A stretch of DNA of 64,000 nucleotides from an uncultured Bacilli bacterium (GTDB lineage: Bacteria; Bacillota_I; Bacilli_A; RF39; UBA660), in NCBI GenBank assembly GCA_934162285.1, contig CAKPHY010000004.1, forward strand, positions 1-64,000, read 5' to 3'. Positions 16,510 to 25,109 of this stretch are shown here, one piece after another (the stretch's first letter is position 1; every line of letters begins with the position of its first letter). Under the pieces are notes generated by a model. It made no database searches. It was not told where the DNA came from and saw nothing but the letters and a program-made list of their open reading frames with translations. A program made the position numbers and the translations under genes.

Positions 16510-17271
16510 ATGTTTAAAAATGATACAGATCACTTTGATCAACACTTTTTAGTTGATCAAAAAGTAATTGATAAATTTATAAAAGAAGCCAATTTAACTA
16601 AAGAAGACATTGTTGTAGAAATTGGACCAGGAAATGGTGTTTTAACTAAAATAATTGCGCCTCAAGTAAAAAAATTATATGTTATAGAACTAGATCAACG
16701 CTTAAAAGATAATTTGGAAGCACTTCAAAGAAAAAATAAAAACATAGAATTAATATTTGATAACTGTTTAAATACTTATATTCCACCATGTGATAAAATT
16801 ATAACATCTCTACCTTATAGTATAATTGAACCCTTTATCAATAAATTAGTTAAATGTGAATTTAAAGAAATAATTATGATTACAGGAAATAATTATGCTA
16901 ATAATGTTTTAGAAAATAAAAATAAATTAGCATTATTAACTAATTCCCATTTTAAGTTTACTAAAATAATGGAAATATTACCTGAATCATTTAATCCTAA
17001 ACCACGCGTTTTATCAGCTTTAATTAAGCTAGAAAAAAAAGAACCCGATGATTTACTTTTAAAAATATTTAAAAATCTCTTCTATTATCAAGATAAAAAA
17101 TTAAAAAATGCTTTAATAGAAACCTTCATAAATGTTAATTTAGTTCAAACAAAAAGAGAAGCAAAAGAACTAATTTCTAAGTTAGAAATAACCAATTTAG
17201 AAAAAAATTTTGAAATTTTTTCTAATCAAGAAATTCAAGAATTACATAAGCAATTAGAAAAAATTATTTAA
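16510..17271 (+). CDS. rsmA: rRNA adenine dimethyltransferase, RsmA/KsgA-Erm superfamily
   Basis: SAM-dependent enzyme expected to dimethylate two adjacent adenines near the 3' end of 16S rRNA. Visible features are QHFLVD at the start (cf. QNFL), the SAM motif EIGPGNGVLT (about residues 36-45), the acidic VIELDQRL and the motif IV SLPYSIIEPF, followed by a C-terminal RNA-binding half. It is 253 residues, slightly short of the usual 265-290. Motif IV has Ser where KsgA has Asn (NLPY). An Erm-type resistance methylase or another RsmA-like paralogue is possible but less likely. Confidence 0.75.
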   Translation: MFKNDTDHFDQHFLVDQKVIDKFIKEANLTKEDIVVEIGPGNGVLTKIIAPQVKKLYVIELDQRLKDNLEALQRKNKNIELIFDNCLNTYIPPCDKIITSLPYSIIEPFINKLVKCEFKEIIMITGNNYANNVLENKNKLALLTNSHFKFTKIMEILPESFNPKPRVLSALIKLEKKEPDDLLLKIFKNLFYYQDKKLKNALIETFINVNLVQTKREAKELISKLEITNLEKNFEIFSNQEIQELHKQLEKII

Positions 17272-17275
17272 ACTA

Positions 17276-17303
17276 TTGAAAAAAATTTAAAAAGTGCTAT
17301 ACT
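17276..17303 (+). promoter_or_regulatory. tRNA-Asn promoter
   Basis: TTGAAA (17276-17281), a 16-nt spacer and TATACT (17298-17303) preceded by TGC, about 10 nt before the mature tRNA. Confidence 0.7.
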
Positions 17304-17312
17304 ATTTTTAGT

Positions 17313-17389
17313 GCCTCAATAGCTCAGTCGGTTAGAGCACTTGACTGTTAATCAAGGGGTCGTAGGTTCGAGTCCTACTTGAGGCGCCA
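17313..17389 (+). tRNA. tRNA-Asn (anticodon GTT)
   Basis: A 77-nt cloverleaf. Acceptor GCCTCAA pairs with TTGAGGC, the D arm holds AGCTCAGTCGGTTAGAGC, anticodon stem CTTGA/TCAAG encloses CTGTTAA with GTT at 17347-17349, and the T arm carries GGTTCGAGTCC. The discriminator is G and the CCA is encoded. Confidence 0.97.
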
Positions 17390-17403
17390 TTAATAGGTGA
17401 ATA

Positions 17404-17428
17404 AACAATCATAAATGGTTGTTTTTTT
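17404..17428 (+). terminator. Terminator after tRNA-Asn
   Basis: AACAATC (17404-17410), loop ATAAAT, GGTTGTT (17417-17423) and five further T. Confidence 0.8.
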
Positions 17429-17453
17429 AATAATTGTAAGTAGGAGTTTTTAA

Positions 17454-18713
17454 ATGAAGAAAAGATTAGTAGCCATATTAGTACTTTTATTACTAATTAT
17501 ATTGTTTTCATCACTATATTTTATTATAACCAATAAACAAGAAAAAAATATTGAAGTTAAACCCGATCCTAATCATCATCAAAAGGTAGAAATCAAAGAG
17601 CCAGAAGAACCAGTAGAAACATTAAATATAACTTCTAATATAAATATAAATGAGAATAAAGATTTAGAAGCATTTTTTAAAACTTTTTTTGATAGTTACT
17701 ATAAAAGTTTAGCTGATTTAGAATTAACAGATACAACTTATATGTTTAGTAACTTAGAAAATGCTAAAGTCTATAAAACGGCTTTAGAGTTATTAATAAC
17801 TACTCGAAAAGAAAAAGATCACGATTTAAAAATCAACGATATTATTTATACTTTAACTGTAGATAAATATAAAGAAGAAAATAATAAAATTACAATTGTT
17901 TTATATGAAAATTGCCAATATAAATTTAATTTTATTAAAGATGTTGAAAGTAAAATATATAATATTAAAAATACCTTTACTTTAATAAAAGATGAAAATA
18001 GTTATAAAATTGACTATTATAATAAAGTACAAGATTTTTATGTTATGATTACTGATTATTACAAAATAGGTAGTCAAGGTAATTATGAAGAAAAAATCGA
18101 TCAAATAAAAGAAAATTATCTTGAAGTTTTTAAAACAGAAAATGCTAAAATTCTTGATATGCAAACAAACTATTTAAATAACAACTATACAAAATTAACT
18201 TGTGATCACGCATACGATCGTGAAAGTGCTTATAATTATGCTACCAATTGGGTTGGGAAAAGAAATCCACGTTGGGCTCGTTTTGGCGCTAATTGTGTAA
18301 ACTATGTATCTCAAGTAATGTATAATGGTGGCATTCCTATGGATTATTACGGAGATTATCAATGGAAATTTTATGATTCTCATAAAAATGATAATAATAC
18401 AGCTAGTGGTTTTACTTATTCATGGACATGGGTTCCCGCTCTTACCAATTACTTTAAATATAATAAAGGCTATGGCTTGTGTGGAAAATATAACGAAAAC
18501 CTTTATTTAGGTGAAAAAGGCGATGTTGTCGTTGTTGGGACTAAAGGTGCAGATCGCCACGTTATAACTGTTATCGATCAAGTAAAAGAAGACGGAAAAG
18601 TTATTGATTTACTTGTTAATTCTAATACTGTTGATTTAGAAAATTTTCCATTGTCGGCTTATGCTTACCCATATAAAGTCTTACTAAAAGTTTATGGCTG
18701 GAATGAAAAATAG
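17454..18713 (+). CDS. Membrane-anchored protein with C-terminal amidase domain (Amidase_6)
   Basis: A 419-residue protein anchored by an N-terminal helix (about 5-25), followed by an acidic linker, an alpha/beta stalk domain (about 60-240) and a C-terminal Amidase_6-type domain (about 250-419). The latter shows the family's opening YDRESAYNYATNW, the nucleophile region FGANCVNYVSQVMYNGG with its Cys, Trp-rich middle and the His region DRHVITVIDQ. Papain-like fold hydrolases of this family are thought to cut peptidoglycan or other amide bonds outside the cell. It is a single-gene unit between tRNA-Asn and the valS leader. Confidence 0.82.
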   Translation: MKKRLVAILVLLLLIILFSSLYFIITNKQEKNIEVKPDPNHHQKVEIKEPEEPVETLNITSNININENKDLEAFFKTFFDSYYKSLADLELTDTTYMFSNLENAKVYKTALELLITTRKEKDHDLKINDIIYTLTVDKYKEENNKITIVLYENCQYKFNFIKDVESKIYNIKNTFTLIKDENSYKIDYYNKVQDFYVMITDYYKIGSQGNYEEKIDQIKENYLEVFKTENAKILDMQTNYLNNNYTKLTCDHAYDRESAYNYATNWVGKRNPRWARFGANCVNYVSQVMYNGGIPMDYYGDYQWKFYDSHKNDNNTASGFTYSWTWVPALTNYFKYNKGYGLCGKYNENLYLGEKGDVVVVGTKGADRHVITVIDQVKEDGKVIDLLVNSNTVDLENFPLSAYAYPYKVLLKVYGWNEK

Positions 18714-18729
18714 AATTTAAAAAATATGT

Positions 18730-18758
18730 TTGACAACAATTTAAAAATGATATATAAT
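18730..18758 (+). promoter_or_regulatory. valS promoter
   Basis: Consensus TTGACA (18730-18735), exactly 17 nt, TATAAT (18753-18758), just upstream of the T-box leader. Confidence 0.85.
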
Positions 18759-18767
18759 CTAGTCAAA

Positions 18768-18967
18768 CGAAGAACAAGAGGAGTAAATTAGTTAGTAGTT
18801 ATTAGGAATGAGAGGTCAGCGACTGAAAGCCTTTCTTAACGAAAAGTAATTGAAGGTTGCTTGGGAGTGCGAAAGCCGTATAAATGCGTTAAATTTTTAA
18901 GGTAGTTTATAAACTACAAATTAAGGTGGTACCACGAAGATTCGTCCTTAGCGATGAATCTTTTTTT
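18768..18967 (+). ncRNA. T-box leader of valS
   Basis: Uncharged tRNA-Val-sensing leader. It has the apical GAGAGG...ACTGAAAGCC element of stem I and a likely Val specifier GTT at 18856-18858 (in TTGAAG-GTT-GC, the same position as the Trp specifier of the trpS leader). The conserved T-box AAGGTGGTACCACG is at 18923-18936. The terminator AAGATTCGTC/GATGAATCTT with T7 is at 18937-18967. TGGT in the antiterminator bulge fits a tRNA discriminator A, as in tRNA-Val. Uncharged tRNA would favour read-through into valS. Confidence 0.93.
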
Positions 18968-18985
18968 GTTGAAAGGAGAAAAAAT

Positions 18986-21535
18986 ATGTTAGAAATGGAA
19001 ACAAAATATGATCATTCTAAAGTTGAAGAATCAAAATATGCAACATGGAAGAAAAACGAATATTTTAAAGCAGGAGATAAAAGAAAAAAGCCTTTTTGTA
19101 TCGTAATTCCACCACCAAATGTTACAGGAAAGCTTCATTTAGGTCATGCTTATAATACTGCAATTCAAGATGCTATTATTCGCTTTAAAAGAATGCAAGG
19201 CTATGATGCTTTATGGTTACCCGGTATGGATCATGCTGCCATTGCAACAGAAGCTAAAGTAGTAAAAAAATTAAAAAGTGAAGGCATAAACAAATATGAA
19301 TATGGTCGTGATAACTTTTTAAAATCTTGTTGGGATTGGACTCATGAATATTCTGAAAATATCCGTAATCAATGGGCTAAACTAGGTTTATCAGTAGATT
19401 ATTCTAGAGAAAGATTTACTTTAGACGAAGGTTTAAATAAAGCTGTAACTAGAGTATTTATTGATTATTACAATAAAGGTTTAATCTATCGTGGTGAAAA
19501 AATCATTAACTGGGACCCAGAAGCTGAAACGGCTCTTTCTAATGAAGAAGTAATATATAAAGATGTTGAAGGCGCATTTTATCATTTAAAATATTATTTA
19601 GAAGATAAAAGTATGTATTTAGATGTTGCAACAACTCGTCCTGAAACCTTATTTGGTGATACAGCCGTAGCAGTAAATCCTGAGGATGAACGTTACAAAC
19701 ATTTAATTGGTAAAAAAGTAATTTTGCCAATCGTTAACAAACTAATTCCTATTATTGCCGACGAACATGCTGATCCTGAATTTGGAACAGGTGTAGTTAA
19801 AATAACTCCAGCGCATGATCCTAATGACTTTGAAGTAGGAAATCGCCACAATTTAGAAAGAATTGTAGTAATGAATAAAGACGCTACTATGAATGAAAAT
19901 GCCGTTGGTTATACTGGATTAACAAGAGAAGAATGCCGTCAAAAATTACTTGAAGATTTAAAAGAAAAAGATCTTTTAATTCGCATTGAAAAAATAACCC
20001 ATTCAGTTGGTCACTCTGAAAGAACTGGTGTTATGGTTGAACCATATCTTTCAAAACAATGGTTTGTTAAAATGGGAACTTTAGCTAGTCAAGTACTAGA
20101 AAATCAAAAAAATAAAGATTCTAAAATAAACTTTGTTCCAGAAAGATTTGAAAAAATTTTAAACCATTGGATGGAAATAAGTTACGATTGGTGTATATCA
20201 AGACAACTTTGGTGGGGTCATCGTATACCAGCATGGTATAAAGATGATCAAGTATTTGTAGGTGAAAAAGCTCCAGATTCTGACTGGGTTCAAGATAATG
20301 ATGTACTTGATACTTGGTTTTCTAGTGCATTATGGCCATTTAGTACTTTAGGTTGGCCAGAAGATAGTGATGACTTTAAACGCTATTTCCCTAATGATTG
20401 CTTAGTAACAGCTTATGATATTATCTTCTTCTGGGTAGCAAGAATGGCTTTCCAAACAGAAAATATCACAGGACAAAGACCATTTAAAGATTGTATAATT
20501 CATGGCCTTATTCGTGATAAAGAAGGCCGAAAAATGAGTAAATCTCTTGGTAATGGTATTGATCCTATGGATCTAATTGATGAATATGGTGCAGACTCAT
20601 TAAGATACTATTTAGTAACTGATGTTGCTTTGGGAACTGATTTAAGATTTGATACTGATAAAGTAAAAAGTACTTGGAATTTTATCAATAAACTTTGGAA
20701 TGCTTCAAGATTTGTTTTAATGAATATTGAAGATTTAAAAGAATTAACTTTTGAAAATTTACGTGAAGAAGATAAATGGATTTTAACCAAATATGAAATG
20801 AATGTTAAAAATACTATAAATCACATGGAAAAATACGAATTCAATTTAGTTGGAGCTGAAAACTATGAATTCATATGGGAAGATTTCTGCAATAATTATA
20901 TTGAATTTGCTAAGTTTAATTTAGAAAGCCAAACAACAAAAAGTGTTTTAACTTACATTTTAACTGGAATTCTAAAAATATTACACCCATTCATGCCTTT
21001 TGTAACTGAAGAAATATATCAAATGTTACCATTCAAAGATCAAGAATCAATTATGATCAGTGAATATCCAAAATATAATGAAAAATTAGATTTCCAATCA
21101 CTAGAATTTGAAAAAGTAATCAATTATATAACTTATTTTAGAAATAAAAAAGCTGAAAATAACATCACGAGTGAATTTGAAGTAGTTACTAATATTGATA
21201 ATGAATTAATATTAAAAATGCTAAAATTAAATGATAAAATAGTAAAAGAAAGCAATTTAAAAGGATCTTTAAACGTTTCTTTAGATAAATATGAATTAAT
21301 AATTTATTATGATAATTCTAGACAACAAACTGAAGAATTAGAAAATTTAATCAAAGAAAAAGAAACATTATTAAAATCAATTCAAAGAAGAGAAAATCTT
21401 TTATCTAATCAAAATTATGTAAGTAAAGCTCCAGAAAAAATAGTTGCTTCTGAACGTGAAAATTTAGAAAATGAAAAAAATAAATTAGAAATAACTTTAA
21501 AAAGATTAGAAGAATTAAGTAGAGCATCCGCATAA
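18986..21535 (+). CDS. valS: Valyl-tRNA synthetase
   Basis: Class I synthetase charging tRNA-Val. The HIGH signature appears as HLGH (about residue 50, in GKLHLGHAYN) and the second as KMSKSLGNG (about 516). An editing CP1 domain (TTRPETLFGDTA) lies between, and a C-terminal coiled-coil arm rich in Glu, Lys and Leu ends the protein. I set the start at 18986, where AAGGAG (18973-18978) is 7 nt upstream. The longer frame begins inside the T-box terminator. The resulting 849 residues fit the family. It is controlled by the T-box leader. Confidence 0.96.
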   Translation: MLEMETKYDHSKVEESKYATWKKNEYFKAGDKRKKPFCIVIPPPNVTGKLHLGHAYNTAIQDAIIRFKRMQGYDALWLPGMDHAAIATEAKVVKKLKSEGINKYEYGRDNFLKSCWDWTHEYSENIRNQWAKLGLSVDYSRERFTLDEGLNKAVTRVFIDYYNKGLIYRGEKIINWDPEAETALSNEEVIYKDVEGAFYHLKYYLEDKSMYLDVATTRPETLFGDTAVAVNPEDERYKHLIGKKVILPIVNKLIPIIADEHADPEFGTGVVKITPAHDPNDFEVGNRHNLERIVVMNKDATMNENAVGYTGLTREECRQKLLEDLKEKDLLIRIEKITHSVGHSERTGVMVEPYLSKQWFVKMGTLASQVLENQKNKDSKINFVPERFEKILNHWMEISYDWCISRQLWWGHRIPAWYKDDQVFVGEKAPDSDWVQDNDVLDTWFSSALWPFSTLGWPEDSDDFKRYFPNDCLVTAYDIIFFWVARMAFQTENITGQRPFKDCIIHGLIRDKEGRKMSKSLGNGIDPMDLIDEYGADSLRYYLVTDVALGTDLRFDTDKVKSTWNFINKLWNASRFVLMNIEDLKELTFENLREEDKWILTKYEMNVKNTINHMEKYEFNLVGAENYEFIWEDFCNNYIEFAKFNLESQTTKSVLTYILTGILKILHPFMPFVTEEIYQMLPFKDQESIMISEYPKYNEKLDFQSLEFEKVINYITYFRNKKAENNITSEFEVVTNIDNELILKMLKLNDKIVKESNLKGSLNVSLDKYELIIYYDNSRQQTEELENLIKEKETLLKSIQRRENLLSNQNYVSKAPEKIVASERENLENEKNKLEITLKRLEELSRASA

Positions 21536-21542
21536 AAATATG

Positions 21543-21588
21543 AAGATTAATATTCGTTGGGAATAACATCAAATATTAGTCTTTTTAT
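21543..21588 (+). terminator. Terminator after valS
   Basis: AAGATTAATATT (21543-21554) pairs with AATATTAGTCTT (21572-21583) across a 17-nt loop, with one wobble pair, then T5. Confidence 0.65.
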
Positions 21589-21614
21589 ATTATCCAAATT
21601 ATGATTATATAATG

Positions 21615-22292
21615 TTAGTTTTTCTTAGTGATTCTGTTTTGTTTTCTGATATTATCATTTAAGATATAATCAAAATAATCTTTTATATCTAAATAAAAAT
21701 TCTTTTTGTTTTCTTTAACCGCAAAACAATAATGACTATTTTTTTCAATAATCTTTTTGGCAATATCTTTTTGACAACCCATTGCATCGATAGTAATAAC
21801 ACAATTTTCTATATTGATTAAATCTAATAAATCGGGTGTTTCAGTAATTTCATTAGATTTATCATCAACCTTTACTTGACCTATAGATATACATAAATAT
21901 GATAGAAAAGCTGAAACAATATAAGGAATATTACCACCATTAATTTTATCAGTAGCACTTTTAATAGCTTTTCCGTCGATAGGCACAATTTTATATTTAT
22001 TTTTTAATTGATTATTCTTTTCTTCAACGATTGATTTTACCCAAGAAACAAAAATGTTCATAAATTCTTTAGGGTAAATTAATAAGTAAATTTTTAATAA
22101 TGTAGGAGGAGTACCATTTTCTAAATTCAATTCATTTACAAAGCAATCTTCATTAAGATTTAAAAAATATACTATATTTTTTGCATCGTAATATCCAGCA
22201 AGAATACCATAAATAGACATTACAATACAATCCGTTAATTCGTGCTTTAGACCTCTTATATCTCTAGTATCAGTTAATTTATAAAAAAACAT
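21615..22292 (-). pseudogene. ISAs1-family transposase, 3'-truncated
   Basis: The 225-residue frame matches the N-terminal two thirds of ISAs1 (H-repeat) DDE transposases: DTRDIRGLKHELTDCIVMSI, the conserved VPIDGKAIKSA, GQVKVDDKSNEITETPDLLD and VITIDAMGCQKDIAKKI with catalytic Asp residues. The C-terminal part (about 130-150 residues with the last catalytic acid) is missing, so it is unlikely to be active. It sits between valS and the accessory island at 22.5-30.1 kb. I could not identify its inverted repeats. Confidence 0.85.
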
Positions 22293-22469
22293 AATAAGAT
22301 TATTATGTTATCACTTCCTATTATAATTTTAACTTATTTTTTAAAATATTAATATTATTATTGACATTTTTTATGCGAACACCCTAACTAAAAGTTTAAA
22401 TCTAAAAGTTAAGTATATATAACTGACTAAAAGTATGTTATAATTGTAACTGAGAGAGGTGATCGAGAG

Positions 22470-23018
22470 ATGTGGCTATATATACTTATAGCAATTATTG
22501 TTATTGTTCTAATTGCATTCTTTGTTGCTTATAACAATTTTGTAAGAGAAAATAACAAAGTCAAAGAAGCATTTGCGACAATGGATGTTTATTTGAAAAA
22601 AAGATGGGATTTAATTCCAAATATTGTTGAAACAGTAAAGGGATATGCAAAACATGAGAAAGATACTTTAACAGAAGTTATCAAAATGAGGAATTCTGCT
22701 TATGACAAGATGAGTGATGACGAAAAGATTGAAGCAAACGAAAAATTGTCTAGTGGCATTAGCAAGATAATGGCACTTGCAGAAGCATATCCAGATCTAA
22801 AAGCAAATGAAAACTTCAAAGATTTAAGTAAAGAATTTACTAAAATTGAAGACGAAATTGCTAGTTCAAGAAAATACTATAATGCAACAGTTAGAGATTT
22901 TAATAATAAAGTTGAGATGTTTCCAAGCAATATAGTAGCTAAATTATTAGGTTATAAATCAAAAAGTATGTTTGAAGCAAACGAAGAAGAAAGACAAAAT
23001 GTCAAAGTAAATTTATAA
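22470..23018 (+). CDS. lemA: LemA family protein
   Basis: A 182-residue membrane protein with one N-terminal helix (about 2-20) and a long helical cytoplasmic or external bundle. The family pattern is clear: YNNFVRENNKVKEAFATMDV, LKKRWDLIPNIVETVKGYA, AEAYPDLKANENF and RKYYNATVRDFN. LemA proteins have no settled biochemical role and often sit beside DUF2207 or TPM-domain membrane proteins, as here. It starts the island after the ISAs1 remnant with a TGTTATAAT -10 and an AGAGAGGTGAT ribosome site. The next gene begins one base after its stop. Confidence 0.92.
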   Translation: MWLYILIAIIVIVLIAFFVAYNNFVRENNKVKEAFATMDVYLKKRWDLIPNIVETVKGYAKHEKDTLTEVIKMRNSAYDKMSDDEKIEANEKLSSGISKIMALAEAYPDLKANENFKDLSKEFTKIEDEIASSRKYYNATVRDFNNKVEMFPSNIVAKLLGYKSKSMFEANEEERQNVKVNL

Positions 23019-23019
23019 T

Positions 23020-24624
23020 ATGAGAAAAAGGAATAATACTTTAAGAACAATAATTTTACTATTTGTATGGACATTGCTATTAGTTATCATTCCTTTTTTT
23101 GTTTCAAAGGTTGAAAACAATAGATTTAAAAATAATGGCTCATACCTATCTTCTGAATTTGAGATTGTAAATTATGATGTTGTTATGGATGTTGATAGAA
23201 ATAATCGTGTTGATGTAACCGAGAATATTGTTGTCAATATTCCTGGTAATAATTTTAATGGAATATATAAATCAGTTCCTAAATGGTTAAAATATTATGA
23301 TTCAGATGGTAAAGATATCAAGAAAAAAATAGTAATAACAAACTTACGAGCATCTGGCGAAAAGTTTGTTATTAATGAAACAAGTGATAGTATCGGAATT
23401 AAGATTGGTAGTGCTAGAACAACTATTAATTCTGGACTACATACATATCAAATTATGTATCGATACAATATGGGAAAGGATACAAATAAAGACTTTGATG
23501 AATTAGTATTTAATGTATTTGACAATTATGATAATACTAAAATAGATAATATGTCAATTACAATAAATATGCCTAATAATATTGATGATAATACTGTTAA
23601 TTTCTTTAAAGATAAAGAAAAAATCAATAGCAATATAGATTATAGTATAAACGGAAACACTTTAGTTGCTAGATTATCAAGTTATCAACTTGATGATTCA
23701 GTAACATTAAATATGAAATTACCTGATGGCTACTTTGTTGGTGGTGTTAGCAATTATGGAATTATATGTTTCATTATTTGCATAGCACTTGTAGTCTTAT
23801 CAATTTACAGTTTTTGCTCTTGGTCTAAATATGGTAAAGATTTTAATAAATATTCACAAACTGTCGAATTCTATCCTCCTGAAGATTTGGATGCAGCACA
23901 AGTGGGATTTATTTATGGTGAAAAATCTATTACAAAACTTACTACTGCCCTAATTATTGGTTTAGCAAGTAAGGGTTATATTTCAATAGAAGAAATTGGC
24001 AAAAACAAATATAAAATTGTTAAAACCGGAAACAATAATTCTAAAAAAATGTCTATTACAGAACAAATCGTATATCAAGATTTGTTTAAGAATGGAAACA
24101 ATGAAAATGTAATTAGTGAAGATCCTTCATTTGCAGGTGTATTTGCAAAGGTAAATACTTGCCTAGAAAATGTTATGGATAAAAAAATAAACGATAAAGA
24201 ATCAAGAAATAAAATGTATTTAACTTTTACATTATTATTTATTGGTATAGTTGCATGGATTGGTTCTTATCTTTATATTAGAGATTTAAATCCTGCATAT
24301 AACATTGTATATACACTATCCTTTGCTGCAATATTTATTTCTGGTTTCTTTGCAATAATTACAAATAGAAAAACATCTTATGGCGAGATGATTAGTTCAA
24401 AAGTTCTAGGATTTAGAAATTATCTAAATACTGCTGAAAAAAATCAATTAGAAAAATTAGTAGAAGATGATCCAAACTATTTTTATAATATATTACCTTA
24501 TACTTATGTATTAAATATATCTAAAAAATGGATTGATACTTTTGGTAAAAAGAATATGCCTAATATTGACCTTTCAGCACTAGAATACTATGAGAATAAT
24601 CTTTTCATGATTATGCCTGAATAG
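23020..24624 (+). CDS. DUF2207 membrane protein
   Basis: A 534-residue protein: an N-terminal membrane segment (about 10-30), an extracytoplasmic DUF2207 beta domain (IVNYDVVMDVDRNNRVDVTE, FNGIYKSVPKW, LHTYQIMYRY), a membrane helix near residues 243-265, then a cytoplasmic winged-helix-like part. Two further helices lie near 400-450. Family members commonly pair with LemA, and the pair is thought to act in envelope or cell-wall processes without proven activity. It lies one base after lemA, so translation is coupled. Confidence 0.88.
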   Translation: MRKRNNTLRTIILLFVWTLLLVIIPFFVSKVENNRFKNNGSYLSSEFEIVNYDVVMDVDRNNRVDVTENIVVNIPGNNFNGIYKSVPKWLKYYDSDGKDIKKKIVITNLRASGEKFVINETSDSIGIKIGSARTTINSGLHTYQIMYRYNMGKDTNKDFDELVFNVFDNYDNTKIDNMSITINMPNNIDDNTVNFFKDKEKINSNIDYSINGNTLVARLSSYQLDDSVTLNMKLPDGYFVGGVSNYGIICFIICIALVVLSIYSFCSWSKYGKDFNKYSQTVEFYPPEDLDAAQVGFIYGEKSITKLTTALIIGLASKGYISIEEIGKNKYKIVKTGNNNSKKMSITEQIVYQDLFKNGNNENVISEDPSFAGVFAKVNTCLENVMDKKINDKESRNKMYLTFTLLFIGIVAWIGSYLYIRDLNPAYNIVYTLSFAAIFISGFFAIITNRKTSYGEMISSKVLGFRNYLNTAEKNQLEKLVEDDPNYFYNILPYTYVLNISKKWIDTFGKKNMPNIDLSALEYYENNLFMIMPE

Positions 24625-24656
24625 ATTATAAAATAAGAATAAAGGAGATGTGTGCT

Positions 24657-25109
24657 ATGAAAAGATTAAAAAGAAATTTAATTTATATGTTGATAATGAT
24701 GCCTAGTATGGTATTTGCTAGTAATGGCGAAAGTTCTTTTCCATTAGGAATAGCATTATGTATGGAAGCATTTTTATCAATTCATATGTCGGTATTGGTT
24801 CTTATTCCATTATCTAAAATGATTTCTCAAGAAAATAATAAACAAGTATTTTGGATATTGTTTGGAATAAGAGCTGCTATCTTACTGTTCTGTGATTTCT
24901 TTGTAACTCCTGGAATTGCAATAGTAGATTTCATATTAGTAGTATTCATTGGTGCAGCATTTAAGGCAGCAACTAAGGCATCAGTTAATAATTTATATAG
25001 AAAAGGGAAGCAAACATTTACAAATAATAATATAGGTGCAAATATAAACTCTAATCCTACTGTTACTAAAAATGTTGAATTAAAGTGTGTTAAATGTGGA
25101 GCAACATAA
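24657..25109 (+). CDS. N-terminal part of a frameshifted zinc-ribbon membrane protein
   Basis: A 150-residue frame with a signal-like start (MKRLKRNLIYMLIMM...VFA) and three membrane segments, ending LKCVKCGAT-stop. The last residues are the first half of a zinc ribbon (C-x2-C-G), whose second half (FCTACG) begins the overlapping frame downstream. The two frames therefore look like one gene broken by loss of a single base. I use the ATG at 24657 because AAGGAG lies correctly before it. The in-frame ATG at 24648 directly abuts that site. It is co-oriented with LemA/DUF2207 in one likely operon. Confidence 0.75.
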   Translation: MKRLKRNLIYMLIMMPSMVFASNGESSFPLGIALCMEAFLSIHMSVLVLIPLSKMISQENNKQVFWILFGIRAAILLFCDFFVTPGIAIVDFILVVFIGAAFKAATKASVNNLYRKGKQTFTNNNIGANINSNPTVTKNVELKCVKCGAT

